From Paraliobacillus sp. PM-2 (GTDB lineage Bacteria > Bacillota > Bacilli > Bacillales > Amphibacillaceae): a stretch of 64,000 nt of DNA. The DNA lies in the NCBI RefSeq assembly GCF_001368815.1, contig NZ_CTEI01000002.1, forward strand, positions 496,001-560,000, in the 5' to 3' direction. A model generated the notes under the pieces. That model had not been told where the DNA came from and did no database searches. It saw only the letters and a list, made by a program, of their open reading frames with translations. Position 1 is the first letter of the stretch, and each line of letters starts with the position of its first letter. A program made the translations under genes and the position numbers. Positions 18,700 through 29,224 of this stretch are shown here, piece by piece.

Positions 18700-18714
18700 T
18701 AATAACTATTATAA
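18700..18714. promoter_or_regulatory. PerR-box-like 7-1-7 inverted repeat
   Basis: TAATAACTATTATAA matches 13 of 15 positions of the PerR consensus TTATAATNATTATAA as I remember it. It lies in the divergent region between hemA and the membrane-protein gene at 18729. B. subtilis hemA is a PerR target. The region is AT-rich, so the match may be fortuitous. Confidence 0.3.
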
Positions 18715-18728
18715 ATAAGGAGAGACCT

Positions 18729-19211
18729 ATGCGCAAACAACATTCATTAACAGCATTTTTATTAATTGGTATAGGTGGTTATTTCTTGCTCAGACAACTT
18801 AAATTACCAATTATAACTGATTTTTATTCGTGGCCAACTTTGCTAATTATTCTTGGTGTGGCTTTTCTACTACACGCTTACATGGCAAACGATTATGATA
18901 AATTATTTCCAGGTGCAATCCTCTTAGGATTAGGAATTCATTTTCATGGGATAAGATATTATGGATTTTGGATTGAGCATTGGGGAGTGTATACACTAAT
19001 CGTTGGTCTTGCTTTTATGATTCGTTATCAAAAAGCGAAATCTGGATTATTCCCAGGATTGTTGTTAATTGGATTATCTATTTTTGCAATTTTTGCTTCA
19101 AACAAACCGGGTTGGTTTTATTGGATTAATTCTTCCATGTCTTTCTTGGAGTCTTTTTGGCCATTAACGTTAGTAGTATTAGGTTTATATTTGTTGTTTA
19201 AAAAGAAGTAA
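18729..19211 (+). CDS. LiaI/LiaF-like integral membrane protein
   Basis: 160 residues, start behind AAGGAGAGACCT. Five or so hydrophobic segments separated by short loops, with repeated Trp-Pro pairs (YSWPTLLIILGVAFLL, SFWPLTLVVLGLYLLF) and GLLLIGLSIF-type stretches, typical of the TM region shared by LiaI/LiaF-type proteins (DUF5668-like). It ends in a KKK motif. No DNA-binding or kinase gene is adjacent, so no Lia system can be claimed. It is divergent from hemA. Confidence 0.75.
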   Translation: MRKQHSLTAFLLIGIGGYFLLRQLKLPIITDFYSWPTLLIILGVAFLLHAYMANDYDKLFPGAILLGLGIHFHGIRYYGFWIEHWGVYTLIVGLAFMIRYQKAKSGLFPGLLLIGLSIFAIFASNKPGWFYWINSSMSFLESFWPLTLVVLGLYLLFKKK

Positions 19212-19266
19212 TGCATAGCATAACGTTTTTATCAATGAAAATAGTAGTGAGATGTAATAAGCAAAT

Positions 19267-19297
19267 TAAAACGCTTAGTTAAAACTAAGCGTTTTTA
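19267..19297. terminator. Bidirectional terminator
   Basis: Stem AAACGCTTAGTT / AACTAAGCGTTT, followed by T residues on plus and preceded by A residues, between the convergent genes at 18729 and 19304. Confidence 0.85.
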
Positions 19298-19303
19298 TAA
19301 AAA

Positions 19304-19645
19304 TTAATTATGTGTGTTCTTTTTTAGACTATAGTTAAATTGTTGTACCATTTTTTTTCGTTTAATAACTAAAGAGGTAATTAATATCAACTCACTTATG
19401 ATGAGTAAACCAAATCCTAAAAATATACCATTAATAAATACAAATTCGTTGGTTCCCCATGTATAGAAAGCCCAGCCGATAATTGTAAATACGTCTAGTG
19501 TAAAAATAATTGTCCCCGCAATGAATGATTGCGCAAGAACTTGACCTGTTCTTCTTATCATATAAGAAGCATATGAATAACCAATAAAAATAGCAATACC
19601 TATTATAATGACATAGGTAATAAAAGCTATACTGATTTCTCCCAT
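19304..19645 (-). CDS. Small integral membrane protein, unknown
   Basis: 113 residues with three clear hydrophobic segments (about 5-25, 40-62 and 70-92), a basic loop (YMIRRTGQ) and a basic tail (IKRKKMVQQF...LKKN). Start behind AGGTGGGAG. It stands alone between terminators. No family recognised. Confidence 0.7.
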   Translation of the reverse strand: MGEISIAFITYVIIIGIAIFIGYSYASYMIRRTGQVLAQSFIAGTIIFTLDVFTIIGWAFYTWGTNEFVFINGIFLGFGLLIISELILITSLVIKRKKMVQQFNYSLKKNTHN

Positions 19646-19720
19646 TTAACTCCCACCTGCTTATTTTTATTATAAACGATCTTTAATTAAAGTAGTAAAG
19701 TTTTTTTACTTTTTATAGAA

Positions 19721-19773
19721 AATAAGGCAGCTTTAATAGTCACTAATTAGTGACTATGAAGCTGCCTTATTTA
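19721..19773 (-). terminator. Terminator of the lonA-engB operon
   Basis: Long stem AATAAGGCAGCTT...AATAGTCACTAA / TTAGTGACTAT...AAGCTGCCTTATT with a T-rich minus-strand 3' side, about 33 bp after the engB stop. Confidence 0.85.
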
Positions 19774-19805
19774 TATTTTTGATTGTATTATTAATAGTTT
19801 AATTC

Positions 19806-20387
19806 TCACAAGAAAGATTGAATTGCTTTCCATGCCTCTTCTTTTCCTTGGGCAGTTTCTGCAGAAAAAGGAATCACTTGATCTTCAGGCTCGATTTCTA
19901 ATGTATCTTTGACTCGCTTCACATGTTTTGCTACTTGTGATTTTTTAATCTTGTCCAATTTTGTTGCTATAACAATAACTGGAATCTCATAAAACTTTAA
20001 AAAATCGTACATCGCAACATCATCACTAGTTGGTTGATGTCTGATATCAACAATGAGTACAGTTGCTTTTAATTGCTCACGTGTAGAAAAATATTCTTCC
20101 ATCATCTTACCCCAAGCTTCTCTTTCTTTCTTAGAAACTTTGGCATACCCATAACCAGGAACATCCACAAAATGAAATACATCATTTATTTTATAAAAAT
20201 TTAATGTTTGTGTTTTCCCAGGTTTTGAGGATGTTCGTGCCAATGCTTTTCTGTTAATTAACTTATTAATAAAAGATGATTTGCCAACATTTGAGCGACC
20301 AGCTAATGCAATTTCTGATATAGGCTCTGCTGGATATTGTTTTTTAGCAACAGCACTAATTACTATTTCTGCTTTGGTTACTTTCAT
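19806..20387 (-). CDS. engB: Ribosome-biogenesis GTPase YsxC/EngB
   Basis: 193-residue essential GTPase involved in 50S subunit assembly. G1 GRSNVGKSS starts at residue 30, G3 is DVPGYG, and G4 is ATKLDK; all are intact. It starts 2 bp after the lonA stop codon in the same direction, the conserved lonA-ysxC pairing of Bacillus, so translation is probably coupled. A strong terminator follows. Confidence 0.97.
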   Translation of the reverse strand: MKVTKAEIVISAVAKKQYPAEPISEIALAGRSNVGKSSFINKLINRKALARTSSKPGKTQTLNFYKINDVFHFVDVPGYGYAKVSKKEREAWGKMMEEYFSTREQLKATVLIVDIRHQPTSDDVAMYDFLKFYEIPVIVIATKLDKIKKSQVAKHVKRVKDTLEIEPEDQVIPFSAETAQGKEEAWKAIQSFL

Positions 20388-20389
20388 TT

Positions 20390-22708
20390 TTATTCCCCCA
20401 ATAATGCATGTTCTAATACAGTATCTAAATGTTGTACTGGAATAAAGGTAAGATCTTCCCTTACACTATGTGGAATATCTTCTAAATCTTTTTCATTATC
20501 TTTTGGCATAATAATGGTTGTAATACCAGCTCGATGAGCACTAAGTGACTTTTCTTTTAAACCACCAATTGGAAGTACTCTCCCACGCAAAGTAATTTCT
20601 CCGGTCATCCCTACTTCTTTTCGTACAGCCCGGTTAGTAAGTGCAGAAACGATAGCTGTGGCAATTGTAATTCCAGCTGATGGACCATCTTTTGGTGTAG
20701 CACCCTCTGGTACATGGATATGAATATCATTCTTTTGATGAAATTCAGGATCAATGGAAAATTTATCTACTCTGGAGCGAACATAACTAAAAGCAGCTTG
20801 AGCAGACTCTTGCATTACATCACCTAATTTACCGGTTAATGTTAGCTTTCCTTTTCCAGGAACAATACTAACTTCTATCGAAAGTGTATCTCCTCCTGCA
20901 GCCGTATAAGCTAAACCAGTAGCTGTCCCAATTTGATCTTCTTCCTCCATCATGCCATAACGGAACAATGGTTTCCCCAATAATTCTTCAAGTTGCTTCT
21001 CGGTAACAATTACTTTTTTTCGTTCTTCAGAAATAATGATCTTTGCTGCCTTCCTGCATATAGAAGCAATTTGGCGCTCTAGACCTCTTACACCAGCTTC
21101 TCTTGTATATTGACGAATTAATTTCAGCAATGCATCTTCCCGTAACTGTAATTGCCCTTTTTGTAAACCATTTTCTTTTATTTGCTTTGGTAATAGGTGT
21201 TCCTTAGCAATATATTGTTTTTCTAATTCGGTATATCCTGCAAGAGAAATAACCTCCATACGATCTAACAAAGGACGTGGAATGGTTTGCAAATTATTTG
21301 CTGTTGCAATAAACATTACCTTAGACAGATCATATGTCTCTTCAATAAAGTGATCACTGAATGTGTGATTTTGTTCAGGATCAAGTACTTCTAGCATGGC
21401 TGAAGATGGATCTCCACGGAAATCACTTGCCATTTTATCAATTTCATCCAATAAGAAGACTGGATTAATTGTTTCTGCTTTTTTCATTCCTTGCATGATT
21501 CGTCCAGGCATAGCCCCAATATATGTACGGCGATGACCTCTAATCTCAGCTTCATCACGAATACCACCTAAGGAAATACGTACAAACTTCCGATTTATTG
21601 CCCGGGCAATAGATTTTGCTAAAGATGTTTTTCCAACACCTGGTGGGCCAACTAAGCAAAGTATTGGTCCTTTCATTGATTGCGTAAGGTGTTGTACAGC
21701 TAAATATTCTAATATGCGTTCTTTAACTTTATCTAAACCATAATGATCTTCATTTAAAGTAGAGTCAGCATGAGCTATATCTAAATTATCTTCTGTTTCT
21801 TTCGTCCATGGTAACGTCACTAACCATTCAATATAATTACGAATAACAGAACTTTCAGCAGATGTCTGTGGAATTTTTTCAAAACGATCCAATTCTTTAT
21901 AGGCGACTTTTTGTACACGTTCTGGCATATCTGATGTTTGTATTTTTTCTTTTAAACTAGCTACATCCCCTGTTTTTCCATCCTTGTCACCTAATTCCTT
22001 TTGAATGGCTCTTAACTGTTCACGTAAATAATACTCTTTTTGGGTCTTTTCCATCGACTTTTTCACACGTTGACCGATTTTTTTCTCAATGGTCAAAACC
22101 TCACGCTCATTTGAAATAATGTGGATAAGACGTTGGAGGCGATTTTTAATATCTGTTGTTTCTAAAAGTTCTTGCTTCATCTTTAACTTTAATGATAGGT
22201 GCGAGGTAATAATATCCGCTAATCTTCCAGGCTGCTCAATATCTATAACAGTATCATAAGTTTCTCTTGTTAATTTTGTCGATATCTGTATGTACTCCTC
22301 GAATTGAGCTAATAAAGAACGCATTAATGCTGTTTCTTCATTTGCTTCTCCATGCGTATCTTCCAGTTTCTCTACATCAACAATCAGCATTTCATCATCA
22401 TGAATTACCGTGTTTATTTTCGCACGATCTTGCCCTTCAACTAATACTCTAAAAGTGCCATTGGGCAACTTTAACATTTGTTTCACATGTGCAATTGTTC
22501 CCATTTGATACAAATCATCTATTGAAGGTTCTTCCATACTGCTTTCTTTTTGCGCAACTAAAAAAATCAGATTTTCTTCCATCATTGCTCTTTCTAGTGC
22601 TTGGATAGAACGCTCTCTACCTACATCTAAATGCAATACCATTGATGGAAAAACTAAAAGTCCTCGTAATGGGAGGAGTGGTAGGTTCATATTGTTTTTG
22701 TCTGGCAT
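20390..22708 (-). CDS. lonA: ATP-dependent protease LonA
   Basis: 772 residues, the usual length for Bacillus LonA. In order: N-terminal substrate-binding domain ([16 protein letters not shown]...), coiled-coil helical region, AAA+ module with Walker [17 protein letters not shown] and Walker [12 protein letters not shown], and the peptidase domain with the Ser in [14 protein letters not shown] and the Lys in [18 protein letters not shown] cytoplasmic quality-control protease. Start behind GGAGGGAATTTT, 29 bp after lonB. Confidence 0.98.
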   Translation of the reverse strand: MPDKNNMNLPLLPLRGLLVFPSMVLHLDVGRERSIQALERAMMEENLIFLVAQKESSMEEPSIDDLYQMGTIAHVKQMLKLPNGTFRVLVEGQDRAKINTVIHDDEMLIVDVEKLEDTHGEANEETALMRSLLAQFEEYIQISTKLTRETYDTVIDIEQPGRLADIITSHLSLKLKMKQELLETTDIKNRLQRLIHIISNEREVLTIEKKIGQRVKKSMEKTQKEYYLREQLRAIQKELGDKDGKTGDVASLKEKIQTSDMPERVQKVAYKELDRFEKIPQTSAESSVIRNYIEWLVTLPWTKETEDNLDIAHADSTLNEDHYGLDKVKERILEYLAVQHLTQSMKGPILCLVGPPGVGKTSLAKSIARAINRKFVRISLGGIRDEAEIRGHRRTYIGAMPGRIMQGMKKAETINPVFLLDEIDKMASDFRGDPSSAMLEVLDPEQNHTFSDHFIEETYDLSKVMFIATANNLQTIPRPLLDRMEVISLAGYTELEKQYIAKEHLLPKQIKENGLQKGQLQLREDALLKLIRQYTREAGVRGLERQIASICRKAAKIIISEERKKVIVTEKQLEELLGKPLFRYGMMEEEDQIGTATGLAYTAAGGDTLSIEVSIVPGKGKLTLTGKLGDVMQESAQAAFSYVRSRVDKFSIDPEFHQKNDIHIHVPEGATPKDGPSAGITIATAIVSALTNRAVRKEVGMTGEITLRGRVLPIGGLKEKSLSAHRAGITTIIMPKDNEKDLEDIPHSVREDLTFIPVQHLDTVLEHALLGE

Positions 22709-22737
22709 AAAATTCCCTCCAATGCATCACTTATAAA

Positions 22738-24387
22738 TTAACTTAGTCTTTTCTCTATATATTGCTCATCTTCGAGCATCACAGGCTGTAATACATAGTT
22801 TAAAGCTTCTTTAAATGTGGTAACAGGTATGATCTTGATACCAGTAAATCGTTCAGATAAAGCATCCATATTTTCCTTTGGAACAAGAATAATTTTAGCA
22901 CCAGCTTGCTCAGCTGCTCTCACCTTAACTGGCACCCCACCGACCGGACGCACTTCACCATAAAGACTTAGCTCCCCTGTAACTGCAACTTTATGATTGA
23001 TTGGTGTTTTCTTTATAGATGAATAAATAGCCAACGTCATTGCTAATCCTGCTGAAGGGCCATCTACTGGTGTACCACCAGGAAAATTAACATGTATATC
23101 ATATTGATGTGCAGGGACACCAATTGATTTTAAGTATGTAACAACCGTTTCGACAGACGCACGTGCCATACTTTTTCGTTTAATTGATTTGGCTTGTGTA
23201 CCTAAGGTTTCTTCTTCGGCGATTCCTGTAATCGTAACATTACCATTATTTGTAGCTGGAAGAATGAGCACTTCAATTGGTAGTAAATGACCAGTATTTG
23301 GTCCTGATACACCTAATCCATTAATTCTTCCAATTTGATTTTTTGGTAAAATGCGCTGCGTCATCTTAGGTATTAATTGACTAACATCGGCAACCCAATT
23401 TACATCTGCTTCATTTATTTCTTTTCTTTTTTGATTTTTTGCTACAGTTGAAGCAATCTGTATAATATTAACTGCTTCACGCCCATTGTTTGCATAAGTA
23501 GTCAACAAATCTAGCGCTTTCGTACTCAAATTACTTCCAATCTTTTCAGCTGCTCTTGTACCAATAAGCTTCATATCATTTTGATCTAGTGCTTTAAAAT
23601 AGATTTCTAAACATCTAGAACGAATTGCCGGCGCTATTTCTTCAGGCCTTCTAGTCGTTGCACCAATTAATCGAAAGTCAGCAGGCAACCCTTCCGAGAA
23701 AATTTGATGGATATGTCGTGGTATTTGCTCATTCTCTTCACTATAATAAGCACTTTCAAATAGTACTTTTCGATCTTCTAACACTTTAAGCAACTTATTC
23801 ATTTGGGTTGGATGTAGCTCTCCAATTTCATCAATAAATAGAATTCCACCATGGGCATTAGACACGGCTCCTTTTTTGGGTTGAGGAATACCTGCCTGCC
23901 CCATCGCACCTGCGCCTTGATAAATTGGATCGTGTACTGAACCAATAAGTGGGTCAGCAATGCCTCTTTCATCAAATCTTGCAGTCGTTGCATCAAGTTC
24001 AATAAAAGGTGCAATTCTTGAAAACGGTGAATCTTTACTCTTTTTTGCCTCCTCTAATACTAAACGAGCTGCCGCTGTCTTACCTATACCTGGTGGACCA
24101 TAGATTAAAACATGTTGTGGGTTACTATTACAGAGCGCTGCGCGTAATGCCTCAATCCCTGCTTGTTGTCCGATCACATCGCTTAACGTTTTTGGGCGAA
24201 TCTTCTCAGATAATGGCATAGTTAATTGAATTCGTTTCATCACATGTAATTTTTCTAACTCTTTTTTTGATTCTTTCTCAACGCCATGTTTCGTTGCACG
24301 TTGACTTTTAAGTAAATTCCAAAAATACAATCCGATAACAATACCAAAAAAGAGTTGAATCATCATGACAACACTAACAAGTTCCAT
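22738..24387 (-). CDS. lonB: Sporulation-associated Lon-like protease LonB
   Basis: 549 residues. An N-terminal membrane segment (VSVVMMIQLFFGIVIGLYFW) tethers it, then AAA+ domain with Walker A YGPPGIGKTAAARLV and Walker B GGILFIDEIGEL, and the Lon protease domain with serine in VDGPSAGLAMTLA and lysine in PVGGVPVKVRAAEQAG. In B. subtilis it acts in the forespore under sigma-F; I could not fix a sigma-F promoter here. Start behind GGAGGTAAAAA. Same order lonB-lonA as Bacillus. Confidence 0.95.
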   Translation of the reverse strand: MELVSVVMMIQLFFGIVIGLYFWNLLKSQRATKHGVEKESKKELEKLHVMKRIQLTMPLSEKIRPKTLSDVIGQQAGIEALRAALCNSNPQHVLIYGPPGIGKTAAARLVLEEAKKSKDSPFSRIAPFIELDATTARFDERGIADPLIGSVHDPIYQGAGAMGQAGIPQPKKGAVSNAHGGILFIDEIGELHPTQMNKLLKVLEDRKVLFESAYYSEENEQIPRHIHQIFSEGLPADFRLIGATTRRPEEIAPAIRSRCLEIYFKALDQNDMKLIGTRAAEKIGSNLSTKALDLLTTYANNGREAVNIIQIASTVAKNQKRKEINEADVNWVADVSQLIPKMTQRILPKNQIGRINGLGVSGPNTGHLLPIEVLILPATNNGNVTITGIAEEETLGTQAKSIKRKSMARASVETVVTYLKSIGVPAHQYDIHVNFPGGTPVDGPSAGLAMTLAIYSSIKKTPINHKVAVTGELSLYGEVRPVGGVPVKVRAAEQAGAKIILVPKENMDALSERFTGIKIIPVTTFKEALNYVLQPVMLEDEQYIEKRLS

Positions 24388-24542
24388 TTTTTACCTCCAA
24401 TAAAAAAATAGTAAATAAAGTTGAAATAAATTAGATCTTCATTTTCTTATATTTTATATAGGTTTTTAAACGATACTTGTTAGTATTTCCGCAAATGTTG
24501 AAGCTAAACAACGTTTTTTTAATTCCTTTATATGTACTAGAA

Positions 24543-24570
24543 ATCCCTTGCTATCTACATAACAAGGGAT
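24543..24570 (-). terminator. Probable terminator of clpX
   Basis: Stem ATCCCTTG / CAAGGGAT separated by 12 nt, 26 bp after the clpX stop, with a short T tract on the minus strand. Sequence resembles the trxA terminator at 48744-48783. Confidence 0.6.
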
Positions 24571-24595
24571 CTCTAACACATTGTATTAGCAAAAG

Positions 24596-25873
24596 TTACG
24601 CACTCTCTTTTGGTGACTGTTTGTTTTTATCTTTGATTGTTCCATCTTCTAAGACTAACTTAGGATGACCATCTTCTAATATTACAGTATCTTTTGTAAT
24701 AATACATTTAACAATATCATCACGTGATGGAAGTTCATACATCACATCAAGCATAATATTTTCTAGAATAGATCGCAAGCCACGAGCGCCTGTTTTACGT
24801 TCGATGGCAAGTTTAGCAATTTCTTTTAATGCTTCTTCTTCAAATTCTAGATCAACATGGTCCATTTCAAATAACTTCACATATTGTTTTACAAGTGCGT
24901 TTTTTGGTTTTGTTAGAATTTCAATCAATGCTTCTTCATCTAGCGGCTCTAAACTTCCAATAACAGGAAGACGACCGATAAATTCTGGGATCAGACCAAA
25001 ACGAAGCATGTCTTCTGGTAGTACTTTGGATAATAGAGCGCCTTTATCTAAATTATCTGTTTCAGTATCTGCGCCAAAACCTATTACTTTCTTACCTAAT
25101 CGACTTTTAATAATTTGTTCAATTCCATCAAATGCTCCGCCACAAATAAATAAGATATTTGTGGTATCAATTTGAATAAATTCTTGATGTGGGTGCTTTC
25201 TTCCTCCTTGCGGTGGAACGCTAGCAGTTGTACCTTCTAAAATTTTTAATAATGCTTGTTGAACCCCTTCACCAGAAACATCTCTTGTGATCGAAGGATT
25301 TTCTGATTTTCTAGCCACTTTATCGATTTCATCGATATAGATAATACCTTTTTCAGCTTTTTCTACATCATAATCTGCTGCTTGAATCAATTTAAGTAAG
25401 ATATTTTCTACATCTTCTCCCACATAACCAGCTTCAGTTAATGATGTAGCATCCGCGATCGCAAAAGGCACATTAATAATACGTGCTAATGTTTGAGCTA
25501 ATAATGTTTTACCGCTACCGGTAGGTCCAATCATGGCAATATTACTTTTTGCTAGCTCCACATCATCTGTTGCTTTCGGTGCATTAATACGTTTATAGTG
25601 ATTGTATACTGCTACTGAAAGGTTTTTCTTTGCTTTCTCTTGACCGATTACATAATCATCAAGAATCGTACGAATTTCTTGTGGCTTTGGAATATCTGTG
25701 AATTCCACTTCTTCTTCTGAACCTAATTCTTCTTCGACAATCTCGGTACATAATTCTATACATTCGTCACATATATAAACGCCTGGACCAGCTACAAGTT
25801 TACGAACTTGATCTTGGCTTTTTCCACAAAATGAACATTTCAATTGTCCTTTTTCTTCATTAAACTTATACAT
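24596..25873 (-). CDS. clpX: ATP-dependent Clp protease ATP-binding subunit ClpX
   Basis: 425 residues. Zinc-binding domain with C13, C16, C35 and C38, AAA+ module with Walker [17 protein letters not shown] and Walker [10 protein letters not shown], the pore loop GYVGEDVEN, and IGF-type loop KKVIGFGAD for docking on ClpP. It unfolds tagged proteins for ClpP. Start behind GAGGGGTGAAATAG. Its candidate promoter is about 250 bp upstream, giving an unusually long leader. Confidence 0.98.
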   Translation of the reverse strand: MYKFNEEKGQLKCSFCGKSQDQVRKLVAGPGVYICDECIELCTEIVEEELGSEEEVEFTDIPKPQEIRTILDDYVIGQEKAKKNLSVAVYNHYKRINAPKATDDVELAKSNIAMIGPTGSGKTLLAQTLARIINVPFAIADATSLTEAGYVGEDVENILLKLIQAADYDVEKAEKGIIYIDEIDKVARKSENPSITRDVSGEGVQQALLKILEGTTASVPPQGGRKHPHQEFIQIDTTNILFICGGAFDGIEQIIKSRLGKKVIGFGADTETDNLDKGALLSKVLPEDMLRFGLIPEFIGRLPVIGSLEPLDEEALIEILTKPKNALVKQYVKLFEMDHVDLEFEEEALKEIAKLAIERKTGARGLRSILENIMLDVMYELPSRDDIVKCIITKDTVILEDGHPKLVLEDGTIKDKNKQSPKESA

Positions 25874-26124
25874 CTATTTCACCCCTCAAGTGTAAGTATC
25901 TACTGAAACAGGAAACAGAGCATGCGTAATATTCCCTATTACTTCTTCTTCACATCATATCAGATAAAAGCACCTTAATAAACTAAAATACTCTATCAGT
26001 TATTCTATACAGTTTACCCATTCCAATCACGCAATAAACTTTGCGATTAGAACTATAACCAAGTCCGTCATTATTCAAAACAGAAGATGTTGTAATAATC
26101 GTTATCATATATAAGGTACATTTC
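25874..26124 (-). other. Long untranslated leader of clpX (no gene)
   Basis: About 250 bp between the candidate promoter and clpX with no convincing open frame. A weak hairpin (AATCGCAA ... TTGCGTGATT around 26025-26050) is the only structure noted. Confidence 0.45.
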
Positions 26125-26152
26125 ATTATGTATAAAATTAAGTATTTGTCAA
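26125..26152 (-). promoter_or_regulatory. Sigma-A promoter of clpX
   Basis: TTGACA (26152-26147), 16-bp spacer, CATAAT (26130-26125) on the minus strand: 6/6 and 5/6 matches. It lies between the tig hairpin and clpX. Confidence 0.65.
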
Positions 26153-26210
26153 CTATTATATGTTATATGTATGTAGCAGTTAAAAATGTACTTATATTTC
26201 ATATTATGTA

Positions 26211-26241
26211 GAGAAACAAGACAACAAATGCCTTGTTTCTC
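26211..26241 (-). terminator. Hairpin after tig
   Basis: Perfect 10-bp stem GAGAAACAAG / CTTGTTTCTC 14 bp past the tig stop; T tract is poor, so termination strength is uncertain. Confidence 0.65.
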
Positions 26242-26254
26242 AGTAATTGAATCC

Positions 26255-27541
26255 TTATTTCGCGGTACTATTTTCTACTAAGAAATCAATTGCTTTCTTA
26301 AATTTAAGATCTTCTTTAATGGCATCTGTGTTGCCACCTAGCATTTGAGTCAATTGCTCAACATCTACTTGATACATGCTAGCCATTGATTCTAATTCTT
26401 TATTAACGTCTTCTTCTGTTACTTCCAATGCTTCTACATTAGAAATTGCTTCCAATACTAGATTTGTTTTCACACGTTTTGTTGCATCTTCTTTCATTTG
26501 CTCTTTCAATGCATTCTCATCTTGTCCTGAGAATTGGTAGTACATATCCATTGTCATACCTTGCATTTGTAGTCTTTGTTCAAATTCACGAAGCATACGA
26601 TCTAATTCTGTTGTTACCATTGCTTCTGGAATATCAACTTCTGCATTCTCAGATGCTTGATTAATTAGTGATTCACGTTTGTTATTTTCAACTTCTTTTT
26701 CTTTTTGATCTTGTAGACGTTTTTTGGTTTTTTCTTTTAATTCATCTAAAGTCTCTACTTCTTCATCTACATCTTTTGCAAATTCATCATCCATTTCTGG
26801 TAATTCTTTTGCTTTGATTTCATGAATAGTAACTTTAAAAGTAGCTTCTTTTCCAGCTAAATCTTCTGCATGATATTCCTCTGGGAAGGTAACCGTTACT
26901 TCAGTTTTTTCTCCAGCTTCTTTTCCAACTAGTTGTTCTTCGAAACCTGGAATAAATGATCCAGAACCGATTTCTAAGGAATGATTTTCAGCAGCTCCAC
27001 CTTCAAAAGCTTCACCATCAACAAATCCTTCAAAGTCAATGACAACGGTATCGCCATCTTCTACTTTACCTTCTTCCTTAACAACAAGCTCTGCTTGATG
27101 TTGGCGTTGATGTTCCAATTCATGTTCTACATCTTCGTCAGTTACCTCTACAGATTCTCCTTCTACTTCTAAACCTTTATATTCACCTAATGTTACTTCT
27201 GGTTTCACTGTAACATTTGCAGTAAAAATAAGTGGTTGTCCTTTTTCAATTTGCTTGATATCTACTTCTGGTTGATCAACTGGTTGAATTCCAGCTTCAT
27301 CAATTGCATTAGCATATGCTTCAGGCAAAATGATATCTACTGCATCTTGGTATAATGATTCTACACCAAAACGTTGTTCAAACATTCCACGAGGTATACG
27401 TCCTTTACGAAACCCAGGTAGTTGAACGTCTTTTACTACTTTTTTGAATGCTTCGTCTAATGCTTTATTAAATTGCTCTGCATCCACTTCAACAGTTAAA
27501 AGGCCTTGATTGCCTTCTTGTTTTTCCCATTTAGCTGTCAT
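26255..27541 (-). CDS. tig: Trigger factor (ribosome-associated chaperone, PPIase)
   Basis: 428 residues from ATG 27541 ([13 protein letters not shown]), which follows GGAGGGAAATAAT; a longer in-frame version has no ribosome site. Domains in order: ribosome-binding N-domain with signature [22 protein letters not shown]-type PPIase domain ([19 protein letters not shown]), and helical C-domain ([15 protein letters not shown]). It precedes clpX as in Bacillus. Confidence 0.97.
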   Translation of the reverse strand: MTAKWEKQEGNQGLLTVEVDAEQFNKALDEAFKKVVKDVQLPGFRKGRIPRGMFEQRFGVESLYQDAVDIILPEAYANAIDEAGIQPVDQPEVDIKQIEKGQPLIFTANVTVKPEVTLGEYKGLEVEGESVEVTDEDVEHELEHQRQHQAELVVKEEGKVEDGDTVVIDFEGFVDGEAFEGGAAENHSLEIGSGSFIPGFEEQLVGKEAGEKTEVTVTFPEEYHAEDLAGKEATFKVTIHEIKAKELPEMDDEFAKDVDEEVETLDELKEKTKKRLQDQKEKEVENNKRESLINQASENAEVDIPEAMVTTELDRMLREFEQRLQMQGMTMDMYYQFSGQDENALKEQMKEDATKRVKTNLVLEAISNVEALEVTEEDVNKELESMASMYQVDVEQLTQMLGGNTDAIKEDLKFKKAIDFLVENSTAK

Positions 27542-27697
27542 ATTATTTCCCTCCAAAAATCTTATAAAAAATTCTATTTGCCGTTCATTCATTGTACGAT
27601 TCTACTATACGAGGCCGAACGCAAATTACAACCACTTTATTATAACATAAACGTGCTCCCTTTCAACATTTAGTCATTGGGAACCTAAATATACACC

Positions 27698-28687
27698 TTA
27701 ATTCTTCATCAATGAAAAGTATACTTTTTCATAATATAATAGATCTTCTATGTATAATGCAAGGGTTTCACTAACGGATTTAGATTGTATTGAAGCTTCA
27801 TCCATAAATGAAGCAGAAGCTAAGTAAATAATCGCTTCTTTTATTTGTTGAATATGTATGTTTTCCGAAATAAACGGATATAAAACAAAAAAGTACCGAT
27901 AAAGCATTTGATCCGCTAATTGATACAAGGAAGGATTTTTCTGTTCGATATCCTCTAACTCTTTTTTAACTTTCTTATAAATGGGATCATCCGTCATATA
28001 CGGATGTGAGTTTGGATTAATTTTCATTTTTTTAGAAAACTTTTCTATCTCTATACATCCATTATAATCGTTAGCTTGTAACAAACTAAGAATAACTGTT
28101 TTAACCATTGGATTAACCAATGGATCTACGAGCATATTTTTAAAAGAAGAGATAAAAGGAGTGATATCCGTATGGTGTAAATGATTAACAAGATGCCACT
28201 GTAGTACATTATCTTCTTTTTTCACTGCTTCTTCCAATTGTTGCAAAGTTGCTGTAGTCTGTTTATCTGTTTGTTCTTTTAAAAGTGTATCATTTAATTG
28301 ATATAATGTATTTAGTTGTGATCGATAAGGCTCAGGTACCTGTTCTTCATTATCAAATACATCATCAATTAATTCAGAAACATTCTTATATTTATTCGCC
28401 TGAAATAATAAAGTTGCATAGATATGTACATAAGCAAAATAATAATCATCTTTTTTAGCCAGTAATTCTTCACATAGAATTTCTGCTTCCTTTTGCTTGC
28501 CTAACTCAATAAAACACGTAAGTTTCGCCATATCAATTTCCTGGTTACTGATTTTATAATCCAGTAAAATATTTAGCTGTTCCAATGCATCTTGATATCT
28601 TTTATCTCGTACTAATTGAAAAGCTTTTTCCTCAATTTTATCCTTCCATTTTGGAAAGATAACTACTTTTTTATCATGTTGCTCCAT
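27698..28687 (-). CDS. ysoA: YsoA, TPR-repeat protein
   Basis: 329 residues from ATG 28687 (MEQHDKKVVIFPKW). Helical repeat protein with TPR-like units around residues 20-120 (QLVRDKRYQDALEQLNILLDY, KLTCFIELGKQKEAEILCEEL). Precise role unknown; the gene adjoining tig is ysoA in B. subtilis, which supports the name. In B. subtilis the leu operon lies just upstream; here a holin-like gene does. Confidence 0.85.
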   Translation of the reverse strand: MEQHDKKVVIFPKWKDKIEEKAFQLVRDKRYQDALEQLNILLDYKISNQEIDMAKLTCFIELGKQKEAEILCEELLAKKDDYYFAYVHIYATLLFQANKYKNVSELIDDVFDNEEQVPEPYRSQLNTLYQLNDTLLKEQTDKQTTATLQQLEEAVKKEDNVLQWHLVNHLHHTDITPFISSFKNMLVDPLVNPMVKTVILSLLQANDYNGCIEIEKFSKKMKINPNSHPYMTDDPIYKKVKKELEDIEQKNPSLYQLADQMLYRYFFVLYPFISENIHIQQIKEAIIYLASASFMDEASIQSKSVSETLALYIEDLLYYEKVYFSLMKN

Positions 28688-28741
28688 GATCAACCCCTAC
28701 TCTCAAAATCAAATTTTTAGAGTCACAGCATCCCTTCATTA

Positions 28742-29011
28742 TTATTTATTTGATCCTTTAGTCATTCCTTCCCTTTTATTCATTATTTCAAACAATCCAG
28801 TTGCAGACAAGCCTGCAAAGCCTCCAGCCCATAATCTTAATACAAGATCCATTGTTGTGAAAGGGTAACTTATTGCACCAATTATAATACCAATAATAAA
28901 GCTAATCATCGGAATAATATTTTTAGGTAATGCAACTGTTTTTTTCACTAATTCAACAAGGGCAGTAACGATCGGCAAAAGCACTGTAGCAAACATCATT
29001 ACTTGTTCCAT
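28742..29011 (-). CDS. Holin-like small membrane protein
   Basis: 89 residues from ATG 29011, 7 nt after GGAGGTGG. Three hydrophobic segments: residues 3-21, about 31-48 with GIIIGAISYPFT, and about 54-72 with LRLWAGGFAGLSATGLF, and a charged tail (NKREGMTKGSNK). From memory it resembles A118-type phage holins kept in Bacillus chromosomes. No endolysin or other phage gene is nearby, so it is an orphan. It is divergent from the cysteine-rich gene at 29225. Confidence 0.75.
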   Translation of the reverse strand: MEQVMMFATVLLPIVTALVELVKKTVALPKNIIPMISFIIGIIIGAISYPFTTMDLVLRLWAGGFAGLSATGLFEIMNKREGMTKGSNK

Positions 29012-29224
29012 TATACCCACCTCCACTATAGCATACGATGAAGAAGAATGGAAAATGAATATAGACATTGAGATTATACAAAAAAAATCAACACAAAAGA
29101 TGTTTTTGTTTCTAATATAATCTAAACTTATTGTTTCTTTGTTTAGTGGATAAACACCTTTCCCAATTCCTTTTCTGTTCATATACTAATTTTAGTAATA
29201 AATAATTAAAAGTAGGTGATTAAT

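Noticed and set aside
18729-19211. Part of a LiaFSR cell-envelope stress system
   Set aside because: Only a LiaI/LiaF-like membrane region is present; there is no histidine kinase, response regulator or LiaF soluble domain nearby.
28742-29011. Prophage remnant around the holin gene
   Set aside because: No integrase, lysin, capsid, tail or attachment repeats are nearby; the gene is treated as an orphan holin.
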